Below, piece after piece: positions 8,581 through 17,579 of a stretch of 21,954 bases of DNA. The position numbers were made by a program, and so were the translations under genes. Source of the stretch: Phoronis australis (Eukaryota; Phoronida; Phoronidae); assembly GCA_002633005.1 (NCBI GenBank), contig NMRA01000161.1, positions 47,605 through 69,558 of the forward strand, given 5' to 3'. Within the stretch, counting starts at the first letter, position 1; each line of letters opens with the position of its first letter. A model generated the notes under the pieces. The model worked only from the letters and a program-made list of their open reading frames with translations. It was not told the DNA's origin and did not search any database.

Positions 8581-8760
8581 AACGTGTACACCTAACTAGT
8601 TGTTTGATATCCATACAAGATTCTGATCATTTTACTATTTAGACACCAGGGTCATTGGTTGTTAACATAGCCCAACTCACAACCTGATTCCTTATTTCGA
8701 GGTGTTAAAATAGTAACGTATACACCTAACTATTTGGTTGATGTCCATGTAAGATTATGA
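8578..8760. repeat. 49-bp direct repeat pair, spacing 134 bp
   Basis: AGTAACGTGTACACCTAACT (8578 on) recurs as AGTAACGTATACACCTAACT (8712 on). Similarity continues through TTGATATCCATACAAGATTCTGA and its diverged partner, ending at 8626 and 8760. It abuts the 80-bp repeats and may be the remainder of the same higher-order array. Confidence 0.75.
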
Positions 8761-9831
8761 CATGTATGAATTTCCCACACGTCATAAGCCATATTTTCCC
8801 GCTTGACTAAAAAGAAAAAGCGGGACGTTTAATGTTTTTTTTTCGGCGCCTGCAATTTCCCAGTCAACTATAAACACAACAAGAACGTCTTTGGGCATTT
8901 TTGGCTTTTATATCACACAAATCTCTGTGCTGTCGGTACGTCTTTACGCATTTTAGCCAACATTTCACCCTTACGTTTTGGCTTAGAATTAGATGTCCCG
9001 ATTTTTATCCTGAAGTCCCACTTTTCAATCAACCTGTGCCGTTTTTTCGTTTCTGAATGTTGACTGTGACAGCTATGCAACAGGTTTTCAAAACAACATT
9101 GCCTCTTTTTATGAACATTGTTATTTTCTAGAGTCCACTTGGCTTTAGTAGCATAACAATCGTAAAAATGTGTTCCTCTGTCTTTTGCTTACGATGAAAC
9201 TACTACATGTATTTATATTCTAAAACCATTGTCTTTGTAGGGTAGAAATATTTTGAATCATTGAGATTATTTCCTAATTTCTCAAGTAATCATTTTTGTA
9301 ACCTATCTGGTTCATTTCCTTCGGTGTTACTATTACGCGCTGTTATCTTTCGCATTTTGGTAGGACTCTTGGTTTTTAGAATTAAAACATGTTTTAAACC
9401 GGCCAAGTAACGGAAATGAAAACTACTTTTAACTGATATTAGTTATCCTTTGCTTCTGGTCATCAAGAACTGACAGAGGACTTTCTTATCATATGGGCCT
9501 TGTGTAACTCGGTTGAAAACCTGCAGAGTTGCCAATTCCATAGCAAGTATACAAACGGGAACAAACGAATGCCAACAATTCTCACTCATGCGCGCAGCAA
9601 CCTCAGCGGCCGCGAGATCGAAGTTTTCATTCCAGGGCTAGAGCGCCGAAAGAATTAATGACAACGCCAGGCAATACTTGACAACAGCTGAGATAAACTG
9701 ATGAGGAACCTGCCTTTTAGACATGCTAAATGCACGCACGTTTGTGTTTCGTTTTGTTCCACACAAACACGATTAAATTACAACACAGTTTATGCCCCGC
9801 ATTATGTTCCCCCATCGGAAAGCCTCTCCCC
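8761..9831. other. No gene seen; CpG-containing patch near 9590-9670
   Basis: There is no supported gene on either strand. 8790-9010 has lysine-rich minus-strand triplets but is broken by stops. 9590-9670 is richer in CpG (GCGCGCAGC, GCGGCCGCGAG) than the surroundings, without an associated ORF. Confidence 0.5.
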
Positions 9832-9960
9832 TTAACCAATCGGCGTCTACTAGTACATGTTTATTGACATCATCTTAACCAATCGGCGTCTACTAGTACA
9901 TGTTTATTGACATCATCTTAACCAATCGGCATCTACTAGTACATGTTTATTGACATCATC
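9832..9960. repeat. Three perfect-phase 43-bp tandem units
   Basis: Units at 9832-9874, 9875-9917 and 9918-9960 each run from TTAACCAATCGGCGTCTACT to TATTGACATCATC. Units 1 and 2 are identical. Unit 3 has one change (GGCGTCT to GGCATCT). Every unit carries a CCAAT pentamer and the palindromes ACTAGT and ACATGT. The near-identity points to recent expansion. Confidence 0.95.
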
Positions 9961-10951
9961 TTTGTAAGACAGCACCTCCCCACACTAAGTACAAACTGAA
10001 CAGCTGATCGCTGGTTGGGACCGTCAAAAATTAATTACTTTGCTCAAGAAACGTTTACTTAGCACTCAGAAAGATTGCCGACTTTTGGCATAAGTGAATT
10101 TATAACGCGATTACTAACCAATACAATCGTATCAGGTAAAGTACCATTCGTACAGCCACGGAGATCTGTGAAGACTATCGATTCACTCACGCCAACAATT
10201 AGTATTGAAATATTTGAACCAATATAAAATGTCATACAACGGCGACGTTTCATACTAAATTAAAATAACGACAAAAGTCCCAAAATCTATCTTGGAAAAA
10301 CATATTTATTTTTCAGGTATATATCCTGACTATCTACTAACAATATCCCCGACAATATGGCACTACTGCACTGGTCGGTACCGCTGTTTGCTAGGCAATT
10401 ACATCGCCGTGTACATTGCAGGCGTACAAATGTGATAGTGTACCCCCAATAAGAAGTTTCTCATATCGAAATGCAGCGCATAGCATCTCATGAAACAAGA
10501 AATTGTAATCAATATTTCACATTGACTATGAAGACAATTTAATCAACATATCCATGAAACTTTGTGCGATTCACTCCCACTTCCTTCACAGGCGGGCCAC
10601 TTTTCCCATTGGGCTTGGTATTAAAATAAATGTTTTGTTGTCCTATGTAAATGAAGGAAGTTGCATACTTTCAAAATTATCGTAATATGTCTTTATGGCT
10701 TTGCATTGTACCTTTCCAGTAGACCATGCTGATACCAGGCCGAATCGTTATCAGATGATCCTCCATTTGACAATGTTTGGGAGCATTAGACCGCAAAATA
10801 GTTAAAAATATAGATAGAATTTACTTGGAAGAAGTTACCGATGATAACATTTCTAAACATTGTTCATTTGTACTAAACTAGCAGTCCACCCTAAGCCTTA
10901 TATTCCATTGTTAGAAACAACACCTGAACAAGTGAATGTAAGCAACTATCC
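9961..10951. other. AT-rich, no supported gene
   Basis: The clearest frame is on minus (10253 to 10059), beginning MKRRRC with a hydrophobic run NISILIVGV and then a GTGAGT donor-like hexamer. It lacks any homology I recognise or other exon support. Nothing else stands out. Confidence 0.45.
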
Positions 10952-10963
10952 CGCGCATGCGCG
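10952..10963. promoter_or_regulatory. NRF1-type palindrome CGCGCATGCGCG
   Basis: CGCGCATGCGCG is a perfect 12-bp palindrome and fits the NRF1 consensus YGCGCAYGCGCR. It sits in a short CpG-rich island (about 10950-10985) within otherwise AT-rich DNA, 106 bp upstream of a TATA-like box at 11069. Such sites are typical of animal promoters. Its being active here is inference. Confidence 0.4.
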
Positions 10964-11068
10964 GCGCAAGCTCGGCCTCGCGTGCCACCAGTTAATTTCA
11001 GTTCTAGTGTCACGCCCGGTGTCAGGTACATCTTGTTGCATGCGGGATATTCGCTTCATGTCAGATAC

Positions 11069-11075
11069 TATAAAT
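11069..11075 (+). promoter_or_regulatory. TATA-like box
   Basis: TATAAAT followed by GGGG lies 106 bp after the NRF1-type palindrome and about 100 bp before a short hydrophobic ORF (11177). The position is compatible with a start site near 11100, but this is a motif match only. Confidence 0.3.
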
Positions 11076-11176
11076 GGGGACCATTTATCCGTCGAGAGTC
11101 AGACCAAGACATCAACTCGACACGATTTGACAAGTTGGTAAGTCTAATGTCTCAGGAGCTTATTACATATTTGACA

Positions 11177-11263
11177 ATGGAAATTCACTTTGTAAAGCTA
11201 TTGCCATTGTTTACACTGTTATTGCTACTATACGCTGCGACAGGCAACAAACACACACTATGA
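11177..11263 (+). CDS. Tiny ORF encoding a signal-peptide-like or membrane segment
   Basis: The frame from ATG 11177 to TGA 11263 encodes 28 residues: a basic start (MEIHFVK), a strongly hydrophobic core (LLPLFTLLLLLYAA) and a short polar end (TGNKHTL). An in-frame ATG at 11147 would add ten residues. The profile is that of a cleavable signal peptide or a tail-anchored micropeptide. It lies downstream of an NRF1-type site and a TATA-like box. No usable donor occurs before the stop, so if it is a first exon the mature part is missing. It may be a chance frame. Confidence 0.2.
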   Translation: MEIHFVKLLPLFTLLLLLYAATGNKHTL

Positions 11264-11654
11264 GGCACGTCATTGACTGCGCGCTCTGCGAAGTGAACTT
11301 TTTATTGCGCGTTATGAGAATGGTAATACGCGCTAGCATCGTTGGTGAAATGAATAGGCGTACATTATGTGTCTTAAGTAATTATTGTTAACAACTTAAA
11401 TTCATTTTTACGTCGCGCATTCATTCTTGACGGTGTATATTAATTACGGCGTGCCGCGCTCGCACATATATCAATTTTCGCTGCTAAAGGTTAAATTGCA
11501 TCGTAAATAACTACAGAACTTGTAGTTGATGCTCTACATAATTAGTTTACGCCCTTCACAATAATTAATAACCATTTGTCATTTAGCCAACAATACGTCA
11601 GTGAATGCTTGAAAACAAGTACCGTGATTTGTGGTCAAATCCTTCAAACCAAAA
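11264..11654. other. AT-rich, no gene seen
   Basis: No frame or motif with support on either strand. There are a few CpG-rich words (GCGCGC near 11279, CGTGCCGCGCTCG near 11450). Confidence 0.5.
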
Positions 11655-11801
11655 CCATGGGCGGCTTTCCATACGGGGTTGGGGGTGGGGGCTATAGCCC
11701 ACACTTTTTGCAGTGTTGCGCCGCCCATGGTCTATGGGCGGTGCATCACAGGGGGACTGAGGAGCTATAGCCCCCACTTTTTCAGTGCTGCACCGCCATG
11801 G
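11655..11801. repeat. Two head-to-tail hairpin-forming repeat units
   Basis: Unit 1 (11655-11730) starts CCATGGGCGGC and ends GCCGCCCATGG, a perfect 11-bp inverted repeat. Unit 2 (11733-11801) starts TATGGGCGGTGCA and ends TGCACCGCCATGG. Both have the interior GGCTATAGCCC or AGCTATAGCCCCC, then CACTTTTT, CAGTG, TGC. Each is a small MITE-like foldback, and together they form a tandem dimer. Three overlapping open frames here are products of the repeat, not genes. Confidence 0.8.
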
Positions 11802-13380
11802 AAACAAATGTGTTTTACATGTTCAGTCTATTGAATGCCACGAACTAGCTTCCAGTGCATCTCGAACCAGCAAACAGTAGTCGTAACAGTAATATAAACA
11901 TGTAGACTGTGAGGGTAATTTGTTTTGGAAAACTTCTAACAGTGCGCTATGCACGACTCAGCCTCTGCTGAACGCACCGAAGACAAGTAACGTGTAATAA
12001 GTGGTCAATAGATTAAATCAATACAGCATTTAATAACAGGATTTAAACTGGATGACAGTTTTCTAAAGTATGGCTGATTTACAATTCATACATTTCAATT
12101 ACGGTAAAATCTAGAAAGTCGGAACTCTCTACGCTTCTGACCGTACATTTACATGTATTTATACATGTATTGTAAAGAGAATATGTTAAAAATCTCAAAT
12201 ATTTTCTACCTTATGAATTATTTACTTGGCGTTAGCCAAAGTTGTCGAATGGTGAGCGAAGCCATTCCTTCATACAAAGGTTTTAGTTACTTTTAGATTA
12301 TCCAGAACCTTATCCACAAATCTGTGTTAGACAACTACTACAGAATTTAACTCTGTGAAAGCAGGATATATTTTTCTGAAATAAGAACTCTGTAGAATTT
12401 GGTTTTTATCTCTATAGAAAACTATAGCGACTTTGGTCTTGTCACCATGTCTTGTAATAAAAGTTTAAATTAGCAAAAAGACAAACAACATAAATAACTT
12501 GACCAAATTTCTTTCGGTATATATTTCCAAGATGCAATTCCTAAAACGCTGTTGATCACAGTTCATTTGATTCGTTTTATAAAGAATTTAAATGTTGGCC
12601 ATCCCCATTAAACTGAGGCTTCGCCTTGGTGTGCTTGGAAGAGAAATTAAAAATATACCTTTCACGATAAGGACAGTTATGAGCCTGATTTTATGAGAAT
12701 GAAATACCTAATTGAATTTCCATTGCAGCCAGCTAAATGGGGAAAAATGAGTTCTAGGTCCAATTACATGTAATACTCACCTTTTACTTTCAGCCGAAAA
12801 TGTAACTTTAAGTTAGACCACATATCGCAATAACATTTGTCTCGTATAACTTCTTACTGAGATTAGAACTGAACTCTATGCTTGGCAAGAACTTTTTTGT
12901 TTCAGCCATGTCTCAAGTTGCTTTTCACGGCGGATTAATGTCTGACGTCAAAGTAGTTTGAGCCGTCACAGGAATTCCTAGCGTTTCATTGCAACCAATT
13001 TCAATTCAAGCAAAGTACATGCATAAGAGCACGCAATTGTTAATACGCCTGTGGAGAAATGTGTCGTTTGCGCAAGGTCGTGGTTAATAGCGGCTATAAT
13101 TTAGAAGAACTTTGATGTGCCTGACAACCGTACGTGTTAGTTGTGAACGATAGATTTGAATGCAGACAAAAGCAAAGTTTTTTTGCTGTAACTTTAGCGC
13201 TGTTTCGGTAATTGACTCGCCGTCGTGAATATTCCGTTTCTTTTAATACCGAGTGATGAATAGTTCGACTTAATTTTGTGACGAATCACAAGTCAAATAA
13301 GGCAGATAAGCACTTCCCGGTTATGATAGGGTTGGAATGAAGTTTGTCTCACTGCTGTTTTTTTGCAATAAGCCCACCAA
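11802..13380. other. No supported gene upstream of the peptide gene
   Basis: AT-rich and frame-poor. At 12905 a good acceptor-like tract (TTTTTTGTTTCAG) is followed by a 17-codon frame, MSQVAFHGGLMSDVK and onward, which ends in TGA. It contains a TGACGTCA palindrome at 12941-12948. No partner exon is evident. Confidence 0.5.
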
Positions 13381-13390
13381 ACAGCATTAA

Positions 13391-13397
13391 TATAAAT
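13391..13397 (+). promoter_or_regulatory. TATA-like box upstream of peptide exon 1
   Basis: TATAAAT lies 117 bp upstream of the start codon at 13508, allowing a transcription start near 13420 and a short 5' leader. It is a motif match in AT-rich DNA. An alternative is a non-coding upstream exon, since TGACTCTTTCTAG ending at 13482 could be an acceptor. Confidence 0.25.
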
Positions 13398-13469
13398 TCA
13401 ACAAGTGGTTCATCAAGAAATATTATCTTGGCAACTACCGTACATACATGTAAAACAGATATCCATGTT

Positions 13470-13511
13470 ATGACTCTTTCTAGACCTCTTGAAGAGACAA
13501 AACAATCATGA
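13470..13511 (+). promoter_or_regulatory. uORF whose stop overlaps the peptide start codon (ATGA)
   Basis: ATG at 13470 opens a 13-codon frame that ends with TGA at 13509-13511. That stop overlaps the candidate main ATG (13508-13510) as ATGA. If the leader is unspliced from about 13420, ribosomes would finish this uORF on top of the main start, an arrangement compatible with termination-reinitiation control. If the leader is spliced at 13482 the uORF does not exist. Confidence 0.3.
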
Positions 13512-13572
13512 CTAAGCCGACCAAGGTCCTCGCTTTGCTTACCATCGTGACATGTATGCTGCTCTTTGTTAG
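13508..13572 (+). CDS. Exon 1 of a candidate secreted peptide precursor (signal peptide)
   Basis: The exon encodes 21 codons plus two bases (AG) and ends at AG/GTGAGT, a consensus 5' splice site in phase 2. The ATG has A at -3. The residues are MTKPTK, then a hydrophobic core VLALLTIVTCMLLFV, which is the layout of a secretory signal peptide: short basic n-region and a core of about 15-17 residues. It is only 65 bp, so it does not appear as a long ORF. Joined to the acceptor at 19555 the split codon becomes AGC (Ser) and the frame continues through a plausible cleavage site. Exons intervening in the 6.0 kb intron cannot be excluded. The family is not recognised. An alternative is an N-terminal membrane anchor of a small membrane protein. 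Confidence 0.5.
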
Positions 13573-13901
13573 GTGAGTATTGTGTCCATGTTTCACATTC
13601 TAATGCTCTGTGAAAAAGTTTCTTTTAATAAAAGAGATCACATATTAGACTCACGTCATCTCAAGCTATGACGTCACATGCGTGCACTCAGCCTAAAAAT
13701 AGGAGGGCTCGAATTTTTGAGAATGTGGACCTTTTAGTGGACTTTTGTCTCGTTTTCTACTTTTCCTGACTTTTTGTTTCTCTGAGGCGGACCTTTTTGC
13801 CCACTCCGCCAAATGGGGTGGGGGGAGGGGCTCGTCATACCATTCAGGTCCAATAATCAACAAAGGCGTATTGTGGTGGGAAAAATGTACCATGAGCATA
13901 C

Positions 13902-13920
13902 ACATGTACATGTACATGTA
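13902..13920. repeat. (ACATGT)n palindromic simple repeat
   Basis: ACATGTACATGTACATGTA is an alternating self-complementary hexamer repeat. Isolated ACATGT and TACATGTA words recur throughout the window (for example near 9855, 12150, 16862 and 20756), a bias I associate with several marine invertebrate genomes. Confidence 0.8.
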
Positions 13921-13997
13921 GTTCACGGCTCTAACCCGCTATCGAGAACTATAGCAACAACACGGCTCATCAAACGGTAAAGGTTTATGGAAATGCA

Positions 13998-14151
13998 GAA
14001 AACACATTTTATCTACTCATACCGACTCACTAACACTGCTCACTAACCGCCTAACTCTGGGTCAGACTCACGAAACACGGCTTAGGCTTAGGAAAACACA
14101 AGAAACACTTTTATCTATACTCCGAAACTCATGCACTGACACACTAACACG
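13998..14151. repeat. Degenerate ~95-bp tandem duplication
   Basis: GAAAACACATTTTATCTACTC...CTCACTAACAC (from 13998) is echoed by GAAAACACAAGAAACACTTTTATCTATACTC...ACACTAACACGG (from 14092). Similarity is patchy with small indels, so it is an old duplication. Confidence 0.45.
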
Positions 14152-14641
14152 GTGCTTGCCCATGTATGACTCTTGTACTCACCGTTATTTTAAAATTCTT
14201 CGCTGGCAGTTTCACTGTCCACGATGGTGTATTTTTGACCCGCAGTAAGTTTTGTTTCGTCACCATCCGGACCGCCTTAAGAGAAAATATATTTACACTC
14301 TGTCATAAATTGATTAATGTGATGATATGGGAAGGTCACTTACCATTGTACTTGTGTGTCCTCTGCAAAGTAAACGATCAGGCGTACTAGCGAAAACTCG
14401 AACCTCCAGAAAAGCGCCAGTAAAAGCGATCCTTGCCAGCATGTGAACCAGATAATACTGTGTACTTTTTGACAACAAGAAAGAAGAAAAAAGTATACAC
14501 TAAACCATTGACTACAATATTTTCTTGTTTTATTCTAACACGAAACTTGGTGTCAAATCTGATTTTGTGTTAAACAAGAAACACGAAGTCAAGCGTTTCC
14601 ATATTCATGCGCCCACATGTACGCATTTGTGGATATGCATA

Positions 14642-15722
14642 TTAGAGAGCTTTCGCAAAGTGTCGTGAACGTGAATTGTCACGCATACAGATGTACTTAA
14701 TACCGCGTCATACATGCCATTGTTGACTGTGACGTGATCCCGAAAGTGTTTCGGTATTTTACGCGAATACAATAACGTAGAAAATAAATCCGAAACTAAA
14801 AGAGGCAATCCAGATACTCGTGTTGACCATATCTTGTTTGTCGAAAAGTAGAATAAATATACGTAAATCAAACAACAAAAATGGATCACTGAAATTTTGG
14901 GATATAATAACATCCTTCGTCAACAGAAACAGAAATATAATAAAATCAAACACAATATGACAATTGACATCTGATATATGGCGTAATGAGCATGATGCAT
15001 TGCTGCGGAAAAAAAGTAAAGGATATAATTTAAGAAGTCTTTATGTTCAGTGCGTTTATGTTCAGTGCATTAGGTTTAAGTGTGTTGAGCTTATTTATCC
15101 AAAATTGTTCTCGCTATTACAGAGATTTTTGTCGCTTTAAACGCAAAACCTGTGTTCATTTTTAATTCTTATTTGATAAGACATCGAAATCACTTTTATT
15201 TTGATAGCATTCTCAGTCTTTCTTCTTTGTTTCAGTATAAAATGAGCACGATTCTTCTGTCTATAAATGTTCTAAAGTTTATTTGCAAGAAAGCACATTT
15301 TCCATATCCTTATTCTGCCGTGGCTGGATGGATATCATTGAACTAGATTGGATTTTTAACAGATATAATTTTGTGCTGTTAATTTTTTAAATGCTTAATT
15401 TACATACATCTATTTATTTTAAACTCCTAGTAAATTTAACATTCTAAGTGTTGATCATTTCTCGCAGAAGTTTGTAAAAACATTTTTTTCACCTAAAAGA
15501 AGTTGCATAGGTAGAGTGACTTTTAAGTTTTTTGTAAACTAGCTGACATGTACTAGGCCTACAATAACTCAATAACTGGACACCCCGAGCTCAGTTATTT
15601 ATTTCACGTTTACTTTCACGTTCACGTAAACATTTAGCTGTTGTGAAACCCATTTGTGTTACTGTAACGTGAATCGACACGTGGATAATTCACGTTCACG
15701 TCGCATTGCGAAACCTCTCTAT
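14642..15722. mobile_element. 1.08-kb DNA transposon with ~37-bp terminal inverted repeats
   Basis: The left end TTAGAGAGCTTTCGCAAAGTG (continuing CGTGAACGTGAATTGTC) is the inverse of the right end, which in reverse complement reads AATAGAGAGGTTTCGCAATGCG and continues CGTGAACGTGAATTATCC. About 33 of 38 positions agree. The edges fit TA followed by GAGAG on each side, so a TA target duplication (as in Tc1/mariner) is possible; an ATT triplet also fits. The interior is AT-rich with no transposase, only short spurious frames, so it is a non-autonomous copy. It is inserted in the candidate intron. Near the right end CACGTTCACG words recur as sub-terminal repeats. Confidence 0.8.
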
Positions 15723-15886
15723 TGCTGTCATCTATGTCCGGTGTCCGAACGTCCGCTGTCCTATATCCTAAATGCCTTCAGTATTTCCTAAATGTCTTTC
15801 AATATTTTAATGACATTTACAGAATATATACCCATGAAGCTGACGACAGAGGGCGACGAGTTTCAGACATATCAAAGTAACACTGT

Positions 15887-15898
15887 GCCCCCTAGTGG
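15887..15898 (-). promoter_or_regulatory. Consensus CTCF-type core CCACTAGGGGGC
   Basis: The plus strand reads GCCCCCTAGTGG. On minus this is CCACTAGGGGGC, a full match to the bilaterian CTCF core CCASYAGRKGGC. A second CAGAGGGCG word lies 40 bp upstream. CTCF is an insulator and loop-anchor protein in bilaterians. Use of this site is inference, and the motif could belong to a dispersed repeat, since CCCCCTAGTGGC-type words occur in such repeats. Confidence 0.35.
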
Positions 15899-15899
15899 C

Positions 15900-16780
15900 A
15901 ATTTTAGATTTTTACGTTTGCCTCTGTAACTCCACAGTTTTTCAACGGATTTTCTTGAAAGGTAGGTTTCTATCAAGAAGACAGGATATTAATATGGGAA
16001 AGAGACTTTGTGGATATTTTTGAGTCCGCTTTTGGCGTCCGCCTCTCTATCTGTCAAAGCGCTCAAAGCATCATTGAGGAAATTTACAGATGTGTTTCTG
16101 GTGAGAATGCATTAATTCTTTGGCGGATGCAACTACCGTGACTGATAATTCTTAAAGAGGCATGGGGAGCGAAAGCTCGTCAAAATATCTTTTGAATAAT
16201 GCCTGACGAAAGTCCAGTTTCGCAATGTCTAGTACAGAGTAATTCACCGTCCCCTGTGGGGAAATTTCCAGAAAAAATCACAAAATTGACGATTTTTGAT
16301 AAACAGGCAAAGGAAAAAATCTGTGGTTACCACAGACTTTGTAATCTTCCTAAATAAAATGTGAGCATCGCAGTTGCTTGAAGTCGCGTGAGGTCAAAAG
16401 TCATTTTCCACACGAGGGAAATGTGCTACGTCTAGGTCTTGCCGTACCAAATAAGGAGACATGCTTTGCCTTGTGGGAGAAAAATCGACGAAGTGGCGAA
16501 CAGTCAATGAATCTGTTTTTGAAATTTGAAACTAAAAGAAAATGCTTTGATATCAACAGAAATATTTACGAGCAAACCACCAAAATACCTGGCAAGCAGG
16601 ATGAATTCTATTTCAGTGGCAGAGAACCACTTTCAATATTGCAATTTAGTCTGTTTATCGCATTCCTGGCGTCTTTAGAAGACCCAAACCGTAACTGATC
16701 CTACCTATTTCATTACTCTGCTGACCAAAACTAAGGTGTTCTCGGATAAGTGGGCATTGTATTCCGCTGAAAATTTTAAC
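15900..16780. other. Intronic sequence without supported gene
   Basis: A 106-codon frame (16378-16698, with its first true ATG near 16507) is the longest open frame in this part. It shows no recognisable domain and an unremarkable residue mix, so I regard it as chance. Nothing else is evident. Confidence 0.5.
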
Positions 16781-17144
16781 GCGATTGTGTGATGAGCAAA
16801 ATCCTGGCTAATACTCTGCCCTGGCCCCCCTAACTCAAAATCCTGGATCCGCCCCTATACAGTGTACATGTATACATGGAACTTAGGTATTTGATCGTTT
16901 CCAAAAATGTGTAGGATTCCATGAATGGCTGCATACATTGTACCAGCTGCNATCAGTGGCGGATTTAGAGGGAGGCGATTGTGTGATGAGCAAAATCCTG
17001 GCTAATACTCTGCCCTGGCCCCCCTAACTCAAAATCCTGGATCCGCCCCTATACAGTGTACATGTATACATGGAACTTAGGTATTTGATCGTTTCCAAAA
17101 ATGTGTAGGATTCCATGAATGGCTGCATACATTGTACCAGCTGC
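16781..17144. repeat. Exact 170-bp duplication flanking the single N
   Basis: 16781-16950 and 16975-17144 are identical over all 170 bases, from GCGATTGTGTGATGAG to GTACCAGCTGC. They are separated by 24 bp that begin with the only N in the window and continue ATCAGTGGCGGATTTAGAG. Each copy includes TCCTGGATCCGCCCCTATAC, the inverse form of the GGCGGAT end motif. The second copy together with the spacer thus forms a complete mini-element of about 100 bp bounded by inverted GGCGGAT ends (16958 to about 17050). Confidence 0.95.
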
Positions 17145-17579
17145 AGGATTGGTCGTCTATACATGTAGCAGGCAGTGAACCGTAGGCCATAGTAGCTCTT
17201 CAAAACCACTTCTGTAGCCACTTTGAGGATACCAGTTTTTAAAATGTTTTTTGATACCACAAACCAGTGTGTTTTATAAAATGAAACAGTTTCCGTATTT
17301 AAACTTGTACATTTCTTCGAAAATTGATTAATTCAGCAAATATACATACGTGACATAGAATAGGACATATCAAAAAATATTAACAACGAAATTAGACGTC
17401 TGTAAGGTATGATACTGCAAATAATAGATAAAAAGCATATGTTTTGTTTTACATCAAACGTTTCACACCATGGTCATGAATGCTTGAATTCGGTTACAAA
17501 TACAATGTAATGTTGATTTGATATTTTACAGTAAATATTTCTTCCTCAATTTGTGTACTTTTAACCAATAAACCAACGC
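17145..17579. other. AT-rich, no gene seen
   Basis: No supported frame or repeat; AT-rich sequence between two local duplications. Confidence 0.5.

Noticed and set aside
10059-10253. Minus-strand frame MKRRRCMTFYIG with hydrophobic stretch and GTGAGT
   Set aside because: It could be read as a signal-anchor exon, but the downstream sequence gives no partner exon and the residues match nothing I know.
12905-12962. Acceptor-like TTTTTTGTTTCAG followed by a 17-codon frame with TGACGTCA
   Set aside because: The frame is too short and no donor exon upstream can be joined with confidence.
14166-14250. Signal-like start MTLVLTVILKFFAG followed by CA/GTAAGT donor
   Set aside because: It has the shape of a first exon but no matching downstream acceptor or exon was found, and it lies in an old tandem repeat. 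The 13508 exon has a coherent partner and this one does not.
14605-14953. 102-codon and 64-codon minus-strand ORFs
   Set aside because: They lie across the left inverted repeat and AT-rich interior of the 1.08-kb transposon, with low-complexity hydrophobic residues produced by AT-rich codons.
16378-16698. 106-codon + ORF, one of the longest in the window
   Set aside because: It begins with a non-ATG codon, shows no domain or family motif that I recognise, and lies inside the candidate intron among repeats.
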